64,000 bases of DNA from Pseudomonas sp. IAC-BECa141 (lineage in GTDB: Bacteria; Pseudomonadota; Gammaproteobacteria; Pseudomonadales; Pseudomonadaceae), in the NCBI RefSeq assembly GCF_020544405.1, contig NZ_CP065410.1, positions 5,795,501 to 5,859,500 on the forward strand, written 5' to 3'. Position numbers and translations under genes: made by a program. The notes under the pieces were generated by a model. That model did not search any database. It was not told the DNA's origin and saw nothing but the letters and a program-made list of their open reading frames with translations. Numbering within the stretch: position 1 is the first letter of the stretch; the number at the start of each line of letters is the position of its first letter. Of this stretch, positions 1-8,574 are shown in pieces.

Positions 1-1
1 G

Positions 2-814
2 TTCTTCGAAAACTCCACACGCACCCGCACCACCTTCGAACTGGCGGCCCAGCGACTGTCGGCGGACGTGATCACCCTGAACGTGTCGACCTCGTCGGCC
101 AGCAAGGGCGAAACCCTGCTCGATACCCTGCGCAACCTGGAAGCCATGGCCGCCGACATGTTCGTCGTGCGCCACGGTGACTCCGGCGCTGCGCACTTCA
201 TCGCCGAACATGTCTGCCCGCAGGTGGCGATCATCAACGGCGGCGACGGCCGGCACGCGCACCCGACCCAGGGCATGCTCGACATGCTGACCATCCGCCG
301 CCACAAGGGCGGCTTCGAGAACCTTTCGGTGGCCATCGTCGGCGACATCCTGCACTCGCGGGTGGCGCGCTCGAACATGCTCGCCCTGAAGACCCTCGGC
401 TGCCCGGACATCCGCGTGATCGCGCCGAAGACCCTGCTGCCGATCGGCATCGAGCAATACGGCGTGAAGGTCTACACCGACATGACCGAAGGCCTGAAAG
501 ACGTCGACGTGGTGATCATGCTGCGCCTGCAGCGTGAGCGCATGACCGGCGGCCTGCTGCCGAGCGAAGGCGAGTTCTATCGCCTGTTCGGCCTGACCAC
601 CGCGCGCCTGGCCGGCGCCAAGCCCGATTGCATCGTCATGCACCCGGGGCCGATCAACCGTGGCGTGGAGATCGAGTCGGCGGTGGCCGACGGCCCGCAC
701 TCGGTGATCCTCAATCAAGTCACCTACGGCATCGCGATCCGTATGGCCGTGCTGTCGATGGCCATGAGCGGACAAACAGCGCAGCGTCAATTCGAGCAGG
801 AGAACGCCCAGTGA
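2..814 (+). CDS. pyrB: Aspartate carbamoyltransferase catalytic subunit (5' end outside window)
   Basis: PyrB condenses carbamoyl phosphate with L-aspartate in the committed step of pyrimidine synthesis. The reading frame is open from base 2 and starts inside the carbamoyl-phosphate site motif STRTRTTFE; the [11 protein letters not shown] signature of the family lies near the C-terminus. About 270 residues are visible, so roughly 60 N-terminal residues lie to the left of the window. The stop overlaps the GTG start of the next gene (GTGA at 811-814), so the two are translationally coupled. In Pseudomonas the catalytic chain assembles with the inactive dihydroorotase-like product of that next gene rather than with PyrI. 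Identity is certain; only the start is missing. Confidence 0.96.
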   Translation, partial: FFENSTRTRTTFELAAQRLSADVITLNVSTSSASKGETLLDTLRNLEAMAADMFVVRHGDSGAAHFIAEHVCPQVAIINGGDGRHAHPTQGMLDMLTIRRHKGGFENLSVAIVGDILHSRVARSNMLALKTLGCPDIRVIAPKTLLPIGIEQYGVKVYTDMTEGLKDVDVVIMLRLQRERMTGGLLPSEGEFYRLFGLTTARLAGAKPDCIVMHPGPINRGVEIESAVADGPHSVILNQVTYGIAIRMAVLSMAMSGQTAQRQFEQENAQ

Positions 815-2082
815 AGCTCAGCATTCTCGGCGCCCGCGTCATCGATCCAAGCAGCGGCCTGGATCAAATCACCGATATTCACGTTGAAGCCTGCAAGATC
901 GTCGCCCTGGGCGCTGCACCGGCCGGTTTCAGCGCCGTCGAAACCATCGACGCCCAAGGCCTCGTCGCCGCTCCCGGCCTTGTAGACCTGAACGTTGCCC
1001 TGCGCGAGCCGGGCTACAGCCGCAAAGGCACCATCGCCAGCGAAACCCGCGCGGCTGCGGCCGGCGGCGTGACCAGCCTGTGCTGCCCGCCGAAGACCAG
1101 ACCGGTACTCGACACCTCCGCCGTGGCCGAGCTGATCCTCGACCGCGCCCGCGAGGCCGGCAACACCAAAGTGTTCCCGATCGGCGCGCTGAGCAAAGGT
1201 CTGGATGGCGAACAGCTTGCAGAACTCGTTGCACTGCGCGACGCCGGTTGCGTGGCGTTCGGCAACGGCCTGGAGAGCTTCCGCAACACCCGTACCCTGT
1301 GCCGGGCGCTGGAGTACGCGGCGACCTTTGACCTGACGGTGATTTTCAACTCCCAGGATCACGACCTGGCCGACGGCGGCCTGGCCCACGAAGGCGCTAC
1401 CGCCAGTTTCCTCGGCCTGCCGGGCATTCCGGAAACCGCTGAAACCGTGGCCCTGGCCCGGGACCTGCTGCTGGTCGAACAGACCGGCGTGCGTGCGCAC
1501 TTCAGCCAGTTGACCAGTGCTCGTGGCGTAGCCCTGATCGCTCAGGCTCAGGCTCGTGGTTTGAAAGTCACGGCGGATGTTGCCCTGTATCAGTTGATCC
1601 TGACGGACGAAGCGCTGATCGATTTCAGCAGCCTGTATCACGTACAACCACCGCTGCGCACCCGCGCGGATCGCGACGGCCTGCGTGAGGCGGTGAAGTC
1701 CGGGGTGGTCTCGGCGATCTCCAGCCATCACCAGCCCCATGAGCGCGATGCCAAACTGGCACCGTTCGGCGCGACCGAGCCGGGCATCAGCAGCGTCGAG
1801 CTGCTGCTGCCGCTGGCGATGACGCTGGTGGAAGATGGTCTTGTGGATCTGCCAACCCTGCTGGCACGCCTGAGCGCCGGCCCGGCCGAGGCCCTGCGCC
1901 TGCCGGCGGGCAAGCTGGCGGTGGGTGGCGCGGCGGATATCGTGCTGTTCGATCCGAAGGCTTCGACCGTGGCTGGCGAAACCTGGCTGTCGAAGGGCGA
2001 GAACTGCCCGTTCCTCGGCCATAGCCTGCCGGGTGTGGTGCGTTACACCTTGGTGGATGGCCGGATCAGCCATCAGGCTTGA
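811..2082 (+). CDS. pyrC': Dihydroorotase-like non-catalytic ATCase subunit (PyrC'/PyrX)
   Basis: A 423-residue amidohydrolase-fold protein starting at GTG 811, inside the pyrB stop. True dihydroorotases carry a D-x-H-x-H metal motif before REPG; here residues 59-67 read DLNVALREP, so both histidines are replaced (N61, A63). This is the hallmark of the Pseudomonas pyrC' product, which has no dihydroorotase activity but is needed to assemble the large ATCase holoenzyme. Coupling to pyrB through the GTGA overlap fits a fixed stoichiometry. A catalytic PyrC must be encoded elsewhere. The loss of metal ligands is seen directly; the structural role is known for the family. Confidence 0.93.
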   Translation: MKLSILGARVIDPSSGLDQITDIHVEACKIVALGAAPAGFSAVETIDAQGLVAAPGLVDLNVALREPGYSRKGTIASETRAAAAGGVTSLCCPPKTRPVLDTSAVAELILDRAREAGNTKVFPIGALSKGLDGEQLAELVALRDAGCVAFGNGLESFRNTRTLCRALEYAATFDLTVIFNSQDHDLADGGLAHEGATASFLGLPGIPETAETVALARDLLLVEQTGVRAHFSQLTSARGVALIAQAQARGLKVTADVALYQLILTDEALIDFSSLYHVQPPLRTRADRDGLREAVKSGVVSAISSHHQPHERDAKLAPFGATEPGISSVELLLPLAMTLVEDGLVDLPTLLARLSAGPAEALRLPAGKLAVGGAADIVLFDPKASTVAGETWLSKGENCPFLGHSLPGVVRYTLVDGRISHQA

Positions 2083-2098
2083 TACCGAGTCGAGCCTA

Positions 2099-2190
2099 AT
2101 CGCGAGCAAGCTCGCTCCCACAGGATTTGTGCAGTGACAAATCCCAGGTTACACACAGAACCTGTGGGAGCGGCGGTGCGACGATTCGAC
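2099..2190. repeat. REPIN-like inverted pair of REP sequences
   Basis: The REP core cgagcaagctcgctcccaca (around 2102-2121) is followed about 40 bases later by a diverged inverted copy beginning cctgtgggagcgg at 2161. It lies between the 3' ends of pyrC' and the TM2 gene, the usual place for such elements. The same core recurs at 11818, 50466 and 60205. Confidence 0.75.
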
Positions 2191-2204
2191 TTGCCAGCAA
2201 TGAC

Positions 2205-2639
2205 TTACTGAAAGGCACCCCGCCCTTCGGCATTACGCACCGACACCTGATCGTTCAGCGTCCAGAAGTCATACAGCACTCCCAGAAAGAACAACCCGCC
2301 GGTCAGCAGATAAATCACCCCGCTGATCCACTTGCCCTGATACATCCGGTGCACGCCGAGCGCGCCGAGGAAGGTCAGGAGAATCCACGCCACGTTGTAC
2401 TCGATAGGGCCCGCGGCGAAACGCAGGTCGGCTTCGCGATCCATCGCCGGGATCAGGAACACGTCGATCAGCCAGCCGATTCCCAGCAACCCGAAGGTGA
2501 AGAACCAGATCGTGCCTGTCACCGGCTTGCCGTAATAGAAGCGGTGAGAGCCTGTGAAACCGAAAATCCACAACAGGTAACCGATCACCTTGCTATGGGT
2601 GTCTTTTTCCTTCACACGGGGCAGCTGATAGCTGTTCAT
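2205..2639 (-). CDS. TM2 domain-containing membrane protein
   Basis: A 144-residue hydrophobic protein with two TM2-like units: GFTGSHRFYYGK followed by paired hydrophobic segments, and again GALGVHRMYQGKW followed by two more. This Gly/His/Arg-Tyr signature followed by transmembrane hairpins defines the TM2 family; the biochemical role is unknown. The start at 2639 is preceded by GAGGTC at good spacing; the longer open frame upstream lacks such a site and has atypical composition. It is convergent with pyrC' and divergent from the NlpC/P60 gene. Inner-membrane location is inferred from the helices. Confidence 0.8.
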   Translation of the reverse strand: MNSYQLPRVKEKDTHSKVIGYLLWIFGFTGSHRFYYGKPVTGTIWFFTFGLLGIGWLIDVFLIPAMDREADLRFAAGPIEYNVAWILLTFLGALGVHRMYQGKWISGVIYLLTGGLFFLGVLYDFWTLNDQVSVRNAEGRGAFQ

Positions 2640-2888
2640 TAAGACCTCGATACACGCGATAGATAAATATTCTTTAATTCTTTGTGACTTTTTTACAGGT
2701 TGCCGACGTATGGCAAATGCTACCGTGTCTCCCGTCAAACCCTTATAGCACCGGACTTCTGTCCGACAATTGCGTATTTTTGCCGCTTATTTGGTTCCGT
2801 TGGCACCCGATTGAATCGACCAACGGCCTCGGAAGTGACAAAAAAGCTGTTATAAAGTTGCGCGCTAACACACCAAGAGCCCTGCCTA

Positions 2889-3506
2889 ATGCGTCCATTT
2901 TTCAAGACATGGCTAACCATTTGCCTATTAATGCCACTGGCCGCCCACGCCACCAATCGTGAGCAACGTCTTCCAAACGTTAACGGTTTCACCCCCAAAT
3001 CCCATGCCTCTGCTCCTTCGAACAAAGGCAAACAGGTCAAACACACCACGCTGAGCAGCAACGGCCGCAGCAAGCTGGTGCCACCAATGGCGACCAAGGA
3101 AAGCAGCAATGTCCTGAGTCGTGCGGTAAACGTCCTCGGTACGCCATACCGTTGGGGCGGCAGCAGCCCGAGTAAAGGCTTCGACTGCAGCGGTCTGGTG
3201 AAATACGCGTTCAACGACGCCACGTTCGACCTGCCACGCACCTCGAATGCCATGGCCAGCGGTCACGGCGAGAAAGTCGAACGCAAGGACCTGAAGCCGG
3301 GCGACCTGATTTTCTTCAATATCAAGAGCCGTCGGGTCAATCACGTTGCCATCTACCTGGGCAACGATCGTTTCATCCACGCACCACGGCGCGGCAAGTC
3401 GGTGAGCATCGACACTCTGAACAAGCCGTACTGGGAAAAGCACTACGTGGTGGCCAAACGCGTATTGCCGAAGGAACAGGGGCAGATGCGCGTCGTTCAG
3501 CGCTAA
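2889..3506 (+). CDS. NlpC/P60 family cell-wall endopeptidase, secreted
   Basis: A 205-residue protein with an N-terminal signal sequence (positively charged start, then a hydrophobic stretch ending near Ala-His-Ala, residue 21). The C-terminal half is an NlpC/P60 domain: YRWGGSSPSKGFDCSGLVKY carries the catalytic cysteine, and VNHVAIYLG carries the catalytic histidine. Family members cleave peptidoglycan stem peptides, usually at D-Glu/mDAP linkages. A basic, Ser/Lys-rich linker of about 60 residues separates the signal from the domain. It is transcribed alone and converges on pilT across a repeat and a terminator. Substrate specificity cannot be read from the sequence. Confidence 0.88.
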   Translation: MRPFFKTWLTICLLMPLAAHATNREQRLPNVNGFTPKSHASAPSNKGKQVKHTTLSSNGRSKLVPPMATKESSNVLSRAVNVLGTPYRWGGSSPSKGFDCSGLVKYAFNDATFDLPRTSNAMASGHGEKVERKDLKPGDLIFFNIKSRRVNHVAIYLGNDRFIHAPRRGKSVSIDTLNKPYWEKHYVVAKRVLPKEQGQMRVVQR

Positions 3507-3515
3507 CACCATACC

Positions 3516-3640
3516 GATCGTTCCCACGTCGAGGCGTCGAACCGTCCGCGTGGCAATGCCTCAATGGACGCTCCGCGTCCGCTTCGGCAGGGACGCAGAG
3601 CGTCCCGGGCTGCATTCCCAAGCAGAGCGTGGGAACGATC
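3516..3640. repeat. Long palindromic intergenic repeat, copy 1
   Basis: Bounded by gatcgttcccacg and its inverted form cgtgggaacgatc, with an inner inverted pair ggacgctccgcgtcc / gggacgcagagcgtcc. About 125 bp. Similar elements occur at 44143, 47001, 52306 and 56406, with a fragment at 7331. It sits between convergent gene ends. It has no coding capacity. Confidence 0.85.
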
Positions 3641-3645
3641 AGAAC

Positions 3646-3680
3646 AAAAAAATCGCAGCCCACGGGCTGCGATTTTTTTT
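3646..3680. terminator. Bidirectional rho-independent terminator
   Basis: A-tract, stem aatcgcagccc / gggctgcgatt with a short loop, then T-tract. It can terminate both the NlpC/P60 gene (+) and pilT (-), which converge here. Confidence 0.9.
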
Positions 3681-3682
3681 GC

Positions 3683-4717
3683 CTAGAAGTTATCCGGCGT
3701 ACGCGCCTTCTCCCGCGCATGTTCGCGACTGATCAAGCCCTTGGTCACCAGATCCTTCAGGCACATGTCGAGTGTCTGCATCCCCAGTGAGCCGCCGGTC
3801 TGTATCGCCGAATACATCTGCGCCACCTTGTCCTCGCGGATCAGGTTACGGATCGCCGACGTCCCCAGCATGATCTCGTGCGCCGCCACCCGGCCGCCGC
3901 CGATCTTCTTGATCAGCGTCTGCGACACCACCGCCAGCAACGACTCCGAGAGCATCGAACGGACCATGGACTTTTCATCCCCGGGGAACACGTCCACCAC
4001 CCGGTCGATGGTCTTGGCCGCCGATGTGGTGTGTAACGTGCCAAACACCAGGTGCCCGGTCTCGGCGGCGGTCAGGGCCAGGCGAATGGTTTCCAGGTCC
4101 CGCATCTCGCCCACCAGGATCACATCCGGGTCTTCACGCAGCGCTGAACGCAATGCAGTGGCGAAACTGCGGGTATCGCGATGGACTTCGCGCTGATTGA
4201 TCAGGCATTTGCGCGATTCATGGACGAATTCGATCGGATCTTCGATGGTCAGGATGTGGTGATGGCGATGGGTATTGAGGTAATCGATCATTGCCGCCAG
4301 GGTTGTGGACTTGCCGGAGCCGGTCGGTCCGGTCACCAGCACCAGCCCGCGTGGCGCATCCGTGATCTTGCGAAAGACGTCGCCCATGGCGAGGTCTTCC
4401 ATGCTCAGCACTTTCGACGGGATGGTCCGGAATACCGCGCCAGCGCCGCGGTTCTGGTTGAAGGCATTGACCCGGAAGCGCGCCACGCCAGGGACCTCGA
4501 AGGAAAAGTCGGTTTCCAGATGTTTCTCGAAGTCCACCCGCTGGGTGTCGTTCATGATGTCGTAGATCAGTTCATGCACTTGCTTGTGATCCAGCGCCGG
4601 CAGATTGATCCGCCGCACGTCGCCATCCACGCGGATCATCGGCGGCAGACCAGCCGACAGGTGCAGGTCGGAAGCGCCCTGTTTGGCGCTGAAGGCCAGC
4701 AGTTCAGTGATATCCAT
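3683..4717 (-). CDS. pilT: Type IV pilus retraction ATPase PilT
   Basis: A 344-residue hexameric secretion ATPase that powers pilus retraction and twitching. It starts MDITELLAFSAKQGASDLHL, typical for PilT, and contains Walker A GPTGSGKST, the Asp box around ILTIEDPIEF, and the C-terminal AIRNLIRE motif that is diagnostic for retraction ATPases. The open frame extends 59 codons upstream, but that part lies in the inverted-repeat leader shared with yggS and PilT proteins begin at this methionine. In P. aeruginosa pilU lies next to pilT; here the next gene is the NlpC/P60 peptidase and pilU is absent from the window. Confidence 0.96.
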   Translation of the reverse strand: MDITELLAFSAKQGASDLHLSAGLPPMIRVDGDVRRINLPALDHKQVHELIYDIMNDTQRVDFEKHLETDFSFEVPGVARFRVNAFNQNRGAGAVFRTIPSKVLSMEDLAMGDVFRKITDAPRGLVLVTGPTGSGKSTTLAAMIDYLNTHRHHHILTIEDPIEFVHESRKCLINQREVHRDTRSFATALRSALREDPDVILVGEMRDLETIRLALTAAETGHLVFGTLHTTSAAKTIDRVVDVFPGDEKSMVRSMLSESLLAVVSQTLIKKIGGGRVAAHEIMLGTSAIRNLIREDKVAQMYSAIQTGGSLGMQTLDMCLKDLVTKGLISREHAREKARTPDNF

Positions 4718-4767
4718 AGCGTCCCTCAATTCCAGTAGAATGCCGCGAACCTTCAGACCGCTGGCGC

Positions 4768-4911
4768 CAAATCCTGCCTGAAAAGTCACCGAACGATGAT
4801 CAGGCAAGGCAAAAGTCGGCGAAGAAGCGGAGTTGACGTCAGTCAATGAGCATTCTGAGGTGACTTTTAACGCCGCATGATCGAGTGCAGGCACTTTTCA
4901 GGCAGGATTTG
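4768..4911 (+). promoter_or_regulatory. Long inverted-repeat leader of yggS with alternative stems
   Basis: A perfect 19-bp inverted repeat has its arms at 4768-4786 (caaatcctgcctgaaaagt) and 4893-4911 (acttttcaggcaggatttg). The right arm contains the aggcagga ribosome site and ends one base before the yggS ATG. Nested inside, aaaagtcacc (4781-4790) is complementary to ggtgactttt (4859-4868), which gives a competing stem sharing the left arm. On the yggS-strand RNA the two pairings are mutually exclusive, and the long one would hide the ribosome site. The region also lies upstream of divergent pilT. Regulatory function is inferred. Confidence 0.5.
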
Positions 4912-5598
4912 ATGTCCACGATAGCAGACAACATCGCCCTCGTTAGTTCACGCATTCATGCCGCCACCGCTGCCGCCGGCCGCGATGAAAACAGCGTCCG
5001 GCTGCTGGCCGTGAGCAAGACCAAACCCGCCCAAGCCCTGCGCGAAGCGTACGCCGCCGGCCTGCGCGACTTTGGCGAGAACTACCTGCAGGAGGCCTTG
5101 GGCAAACAGCTCGAACTGGCCGACCTGCCCTTGATCTGGCACTTCATCGGCCCCATTCAGTCGAACAAGACCCGCTCGATTGCCGAGCATTTCGCCTGGG
5201 TGCACTCCGTGGATCGTCTGAAAATCGCCCAACGCCTGTCCGAACAACGCCCGACGGATCTGCCGCCCCTGAACATCTGCATTCAGGTCAATGTCAGCGG
5301 TGAAGCCAGTAAATCCGGCTGCACCCCGCAAGACCTGCCAGCCTTGGCCCAAGCCATCAGCACCTTGCCGCGCCTGAAGCTGCGCGGATTGATGGCGATT
5401 CCCGAGCCGACCGAAGATCGCGCCGAGCAGGATGCTGCATTCGCTGCCGTCCAGAAATTGCAGGCCGGCCTCGATCTGCCGCTCGACACACTTTCCATGG
5501 GCATGAGCCACGACCTCGAGTCGGCCATTGCCCAGGGCGCGACCTGGGTCCGTATCGGTACGGCCCTGTTCGGCGCCCGCGACTATTCCCAATCTTGA
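4912..5598 (+). CDS. yggS: YggS-type pyridoxal-phosphate homeostasis protein
   Basis: A 228-residue single-domain alanine-racemase-N-fold protein. The PLP lysine is in LAVSKTKP near residue 36, and MGMSHDLESAI with WVRIGTALFG near the C-terminus are family signatures. YggS/PROSC proteins bind PLP without known catalysis and balance vitamin B6 and amino-acid pools. The start at 4912 follows AGGCAGGA closely; an upstream in-frame ATG at 4885 falls inside the inverted-repeat leader and is less likely. Head of a yggS-proC-yggT-yggU run, an arrangement conserved in gamma-proteobacteria. Confidence 0.94.
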   Translation: MSTIADNIALVSSRIHAATAAAGRDENSVRLLAVSKTKPAQALREAYAAGLRDFGENYLQEALGKQLELADLPLIWHFIGPIQSNKTRSIAEHFAWVHSVDRLKIAQRLSEQRPTDLPPLNICIQVNVSGEASKSGCTPQDLPALAQAISTLPRLKLRGLMAIPEPTEDRAEQDAAFAAVQKLQAGLDLPLDTLSMGMSHDLESAIAQGATWVRIGTALFGARDYSQS

Positions 5599-5621
5599 CC
5601 ATTTCCAGATAAGGACCTGAC

Positions 5622-6440
5622 ATGAGCAACACACGTATTGCCTTTATCGGTGCCGGCAACATGGCCGCCAGCCTGATCGGCGGCCTGCGGGCCAAGGGTC
5701 TGGAAGCTGCACGGATTCGCGCCAGCGATCCGGGTGAAGAAACCCGCAACCGGGTCAGCGCCGAGCACGGCATCGAAACCTTCGCCGACAACGCCCAGGC
5801 CATCGACGGCGCCGACGTCGTCGTGCTGGCAGTCAAGCCGCAGGCCATGAAGGCCGTGTGCGAGGCCATCCGCCCGAGCCTGAAACCGAATCAACTGGTG
5901 GTCTCCATCGCCGCCGGCATCACCTGCGCCAGCATGACGGCCTGGCTGGGAGAGCAGCCGATCGTGCGCTGCATGCCGAATACCCCGGCGCTGCTGCGTC
6001 AGGGTGTGAGCGGTTTGTACGCCACCAGCGCAGTGAGCGCCGAACAACGCCAACAGGCTGAAGAACTGCTGTCCGCCGTGGGCATCGCTCTGTGGCTGAA
6101 CGAAGAGCAGCAACTGGACGCAGTCACCGCCGTCTCAGGCTCCGGCCCGGCGTACTTCTTCCTGCTGATCGAAGCCATGACCGCCGCCGGCGTCAAACTC
6201 GGCCTGCCGAAGGAAACCGCCGAGCAACTGACCTTGCAGACCGCGCTGGGCGCCGCGCACATGGCGGTGTCCAGCGACGTCGACGCTGCCGAGCTGCGCC
6301 GCCGCGTGACCTCGCCGGCCGGCACCACGGAAGCCGCGATCAAATCGTTCCAGGCCGGCGGCTTCGAAGCCCTGGTGGAAAAAGCACTCGGCGCCGCCGC
6401 GCACCGCTCGGCCGAAATGGCCGAACAACTGGGCAAATAA
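5622..6440 (+). CDS. proC: Pyrroline-5-carboxylate reductase
   Basis: A 272-residue enzyme that reduces 1-pyrroline-5-carboxylate to L-proline with NAD(P)H. It has the N-terminal Rossmann motif FIGAGNMAASLIGGL, then VVLAVKPQ, and the C-terminal signature around AVSGSGPAYFF and VTSPAGTTEAAI, where the substrate binds at the dimer interface. The length is standard. A ribosome site (ataaggac) lies just before the ATG. It follows yggS by 23 bases and precedes yggT by 10, so it is part of one operon. Confidence 0.97.
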   Translation: MSNTRIAFIGAGNMAASLIGGLRAKGLEAARIRASDPGEETRNRVSAEHGIETFADNAQAIDGADVVVLAVKPQAMKAVCEAIRPSLKPNQLVVSIAAGITCASMTAWLGEQPIVRCMPNTPALLRQGVSGLYATSAVSAEQRQQAEELLSAVGIALWLNEEQQLDAVTAVSGSGPAYFFLLIEAMTAAGVKLGLPKETAEQLTLQTALGAAHMAVSSDVDAAELRRRVTSPAGTTEAAIKSFQAGGFEALVEKALGAAAHRSAEMAEQLGK

Positions 6441-6450
6441 GGAGCCTTAC

Positions 6451-7041
6451 ATGATCGGATTGAACACCGCAGCGGTTTACGTGCTGCAAACCCTCGGCAG
6501 CCTCTATCTGCTGATCGTGCTGCTGCGCTTCGTCCTGCAACTGGTGCGGGCGAACTTCTATAACCCGCTGTGCCAGTTCGTGGTCAAGGCTACCCAGCCG
6601 CTGCTCAAGCCGCTGCGCCGGATCATCCCGAGCCTGTTCGGCCTGGACATGTCGTCGCTGGTACTGGCGATCCTCGTGCAACTGGTACTGATGGCGCTGA
6701 CCCTGCTGCTGACTTACGGCACCACCGGTAACCCGCTGCAACTGTTGATCTGGTCGCTGATCGGCGTGACGGCGCTGTTCCTGAAGATATTCTTCTGGGC
6801 CATGATCATCAGCATCATCCTGTCCTGGGTCGCACCGGGCAGCCACAATCCGGGCGCCGAGCTGGTGAACCAGATCTGTGAACCGGCCCTGGCGCCGTTC
6901 CGTCGCATCGTTCCGAACCTTGGTGGCCTGGACCTGTCGCCGATCTTCGCTTTCCTCGTGCTGAAGCTGATCGACATGCTGGTGATCAACAACCTTGCGG
7001 CGATGACGATGATGCCGGAAATCCTGCGCCTGCTGATGTGA
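6451..7041 (+). CDS. yggT: YggT family integral membrane protein
   Basis: A 196-residue protein with two repeats of the YGGT unit: hydrophobic segments around residues 8-35 and 65-90, then again about 100-130 and 165-190. Each repeat contains a basic helix of the type QPLLKPLRRIIP and PALAPFRRIVPN before the second membrane span. The family is tied loosely to osmotic tolerance and cell division or shape; the mechanism is unknown. The ATG at 6451 is preceded by aaggagcc. The stop overlaps the next start (GTGA at 7038-7041). Confidence 0.92.
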   Translation: MIGLNTAAVYVLQTLGSLYLLIVLLRFVLQLVRANFYNPLCQFVVKATQPLLKPLRRIIPSLFGLDMSSLVLAILVQLVLMALTLLLTYGTTGNPLQLLIWSLIGVTALFLKIFFWAMIISIILSWVAPGSHNPGAELVNQICEPALAPFRRIVPNLGGLDLSPIFAFLVLKLIDMLVINNLAAMTMMPEILRLLM

Positions 7042-7328
7042 GCTGGTTTCGTTGGGACGGTGACGATCTGATTCTGGAATGTCACCTGCAGCCGGCTGCC
7101 CGCAGCGATGACTTTTGCGGGCTGCACGGTGATCGCCTGAAGATCCGCCTGACCGCGCCGCCGGTCGAGGGCAAGGCCAATGCTTATCTGATGGGCTTTC
7201 TGGCCAAGGCTTTTGGGGTTTCCAGGAGTCAGGTCAGTTTGCTCAGCGGCGAGTTGAACCGGCAGAAGCGGGTGAAGATTTGCTCGCCGAAGAAGTTGCC
7301 GGATTTGCCGGGTTTGGTTTTTCCCTGA
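7038..7328 (+). CDS. yggU: DUF167 / YggU family protein
   Basis: A 96-residue soluble protein of the YggU/DUF167 family, recognised by VEGKANAYLMGFLAKAFGV and the following VSLLSGELNRQKRVKI, where the conserved V-x-G-x-x-S/R-x-x-K pattern is kept. Function is unknown. The GTG start overlaps the yggT stop, giving translational coupling. Last gene of the yggS-proC-yggT-yggU operon. Confidence 0.88.
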   Translation: MSWFRWDGDDLILECHLQPAARSDDFCGLHGDRLKIRLTAPPVEGKANAYLMGFLAKAFGVSRSQVSLLSGELNRQKRVKICSPKKLPDLPGLVFP

Positions 7329-7330
7329 TC

Positions 7331-7356
7331 GATCCCACGCAGAGCGTGGGAACGAG
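7331..7356. repeat. Truncated copy of the long palindromic repeat
   Basis: cccacgcagagcgtgggaacgag matches only the right-hand end of the repeats seen in full at 3516, 44143, 47001, 52306 and 56406. On its own it forms a small hairpin right after yggU. Confidence 0.7.
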
Positions 7357-7427
7357 CGCAGGTAGTTGCTTGCCGCTAACCCCACCGGTCTTTAGACTTA
7401 CGCCTCATTTCAACGAGAGCAGGGTCG

Positions 7428-8567
7428 ATGCCAGCTGCCTTTCCCCCCGATTCTGTTGGTCTGGTGACGCCGCAAACGGCGCACTTCAGCGAACCGCTGG
7501 CCCTGGCCTGCGGCCGTTCGCTGGCCGATTATGACCTGATCTACGAAACCTACGGCACGCTGAACGCGCAAGCGAGCAACGCCGTGCTGATCTGTCACGC
7601 CCTGTCCGGCCACCACCACGCCGCCGGCTACCACAGCGTCGAAGACCGCAAGCCCGGTTGGTGGGACAGCTGCATCGGCCCCGGCAAACCGATCGACACC
7701 AACAAGTTCTTCGTGGTCAGCCTGAACAACCTCGGCGGTTGCAATGGTTCCACCGGCCCGAGCAGCCTCAACCCGGAAACCGGCAAGCCGTTCGGCGCCG
7801 ACTTCCCGGTGCTGACTGTAGAAGACTGGGTGCACAGCCAGGCACGCCTGGCCGACCTGCTCGGCATCGGCCAGTGGGCCGCGGTGATCGGTGGCAGCCT
7901 CGGCGGCATGCAGGCGCTGCAATGGACCATCACTTACCCGGATCGCGTGCGCCATTGCCTGGCCATCGCCTCGGCCCCCAAGTTGTCGGCGCAGAACATC
8001 GCCTTCAACGAAGTGGCGCGCCAGGCGATCCTCACCGACCCGGAATTCCACGGCGGTTCGTTCCAGGAACAGGGCGTGATCCCCAAGCGCGGCTTGATGC
8101 TGGCGCGGATGGTCGGGCACATCACCTACCTGTCCGACGACTCCATGGGCGAGAAATTCGGTCGCGGCCTGAAGAGTGAAAAGCTCAACTACGACTTCCA
8201 CAGCGTCGAGTTCCAGGTCGAAAGCTACCTGCGCTATCAGGGCGAAGAGTTCTCCGGGCGCTTCGATGCCAACACCTATCTGTTGATGACCAAGGCGCTG
8301 GACTACTTCGATCCTGCGGCGAACTTCAACGATAACCTGGCGAAAACCTTCGAAGGTGCGAAAGCCAAGTTCTGCGTGATGTCGTTCACCACCGACTGGC
8401 GTTTCTCCCCGGCCCGCTCGCGGGAACTGGTGGACGCGCTGATGGCGGCGCGCAAGGACGTCAGCTACCTGGAAATCGACGCGCCACAGGGCCACGACGC
8501 CTTCCTGATTCCGATCCCGCGTTATTTGCAGGCGTTCGGCAATTACATGAACCGCATTACGTTGTGA
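7428..8567 (+). CDS. metX: Homoserine O-acyltransferase (MetX; succinyl type in Pseudomonas)
   Basis: A 379-residue alpha/beta-hydrolase enzyme acylating homoserine in methionine synthesis. The nucleophile serine is in the elbow [12 protein letters not shown] (about residue 150), the acid is the aspartate in TTDWRFSP, and the histidine is in GHDAFL. Pseudomonas MetX uses succinyl-CoA; the acyl specificity here is inferred from the genus. It starts at an ATG with upstream agcaggg and is followed 7 bases later by metW, its usual partner. Confidence 0.95.
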   Translation: MPAAFPPDSVGLVTPQTAHFSEPLALACGRSLADYDLIYETYGTLNAQASNAVLICHALSGHHHAAGYHSVEDRKPGWWDSCIGPGKPIDTNKFFVVSLNNLGGCNGSTGPSSLNPETGKPFGADFPVLTVEDWVHSQARLADLLGIGQWAAVIGGSLGGMQALQWTITYPDRVRHCLAIASAPKLSAQNIAFNEVARQAILTDPEFHGGSFQEQGVIPKRGLMLARMVGHITYLSDDSMGEKFGRGLKSEKLNYDFHSVEFQVESYLRYQGEEFSGRFDANTYLLMTKALDYFDPAANFNDNLAKTFEGAKAKFCVMSFTTDWRFSPARSRELVDALMAARKDVSYLEIDAPQGHDAFLIPIPRYLQAFGNYMNRITL

Positions 8568-8574
8568 GAAAGCC

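Noticed and set aside
4717..4894. 59-codon N-terminal extension of pilT
   Set aside because: It runs through the inverted-repeat leader; PilT proteins start at MDITELL, giving the standard 344 residues.
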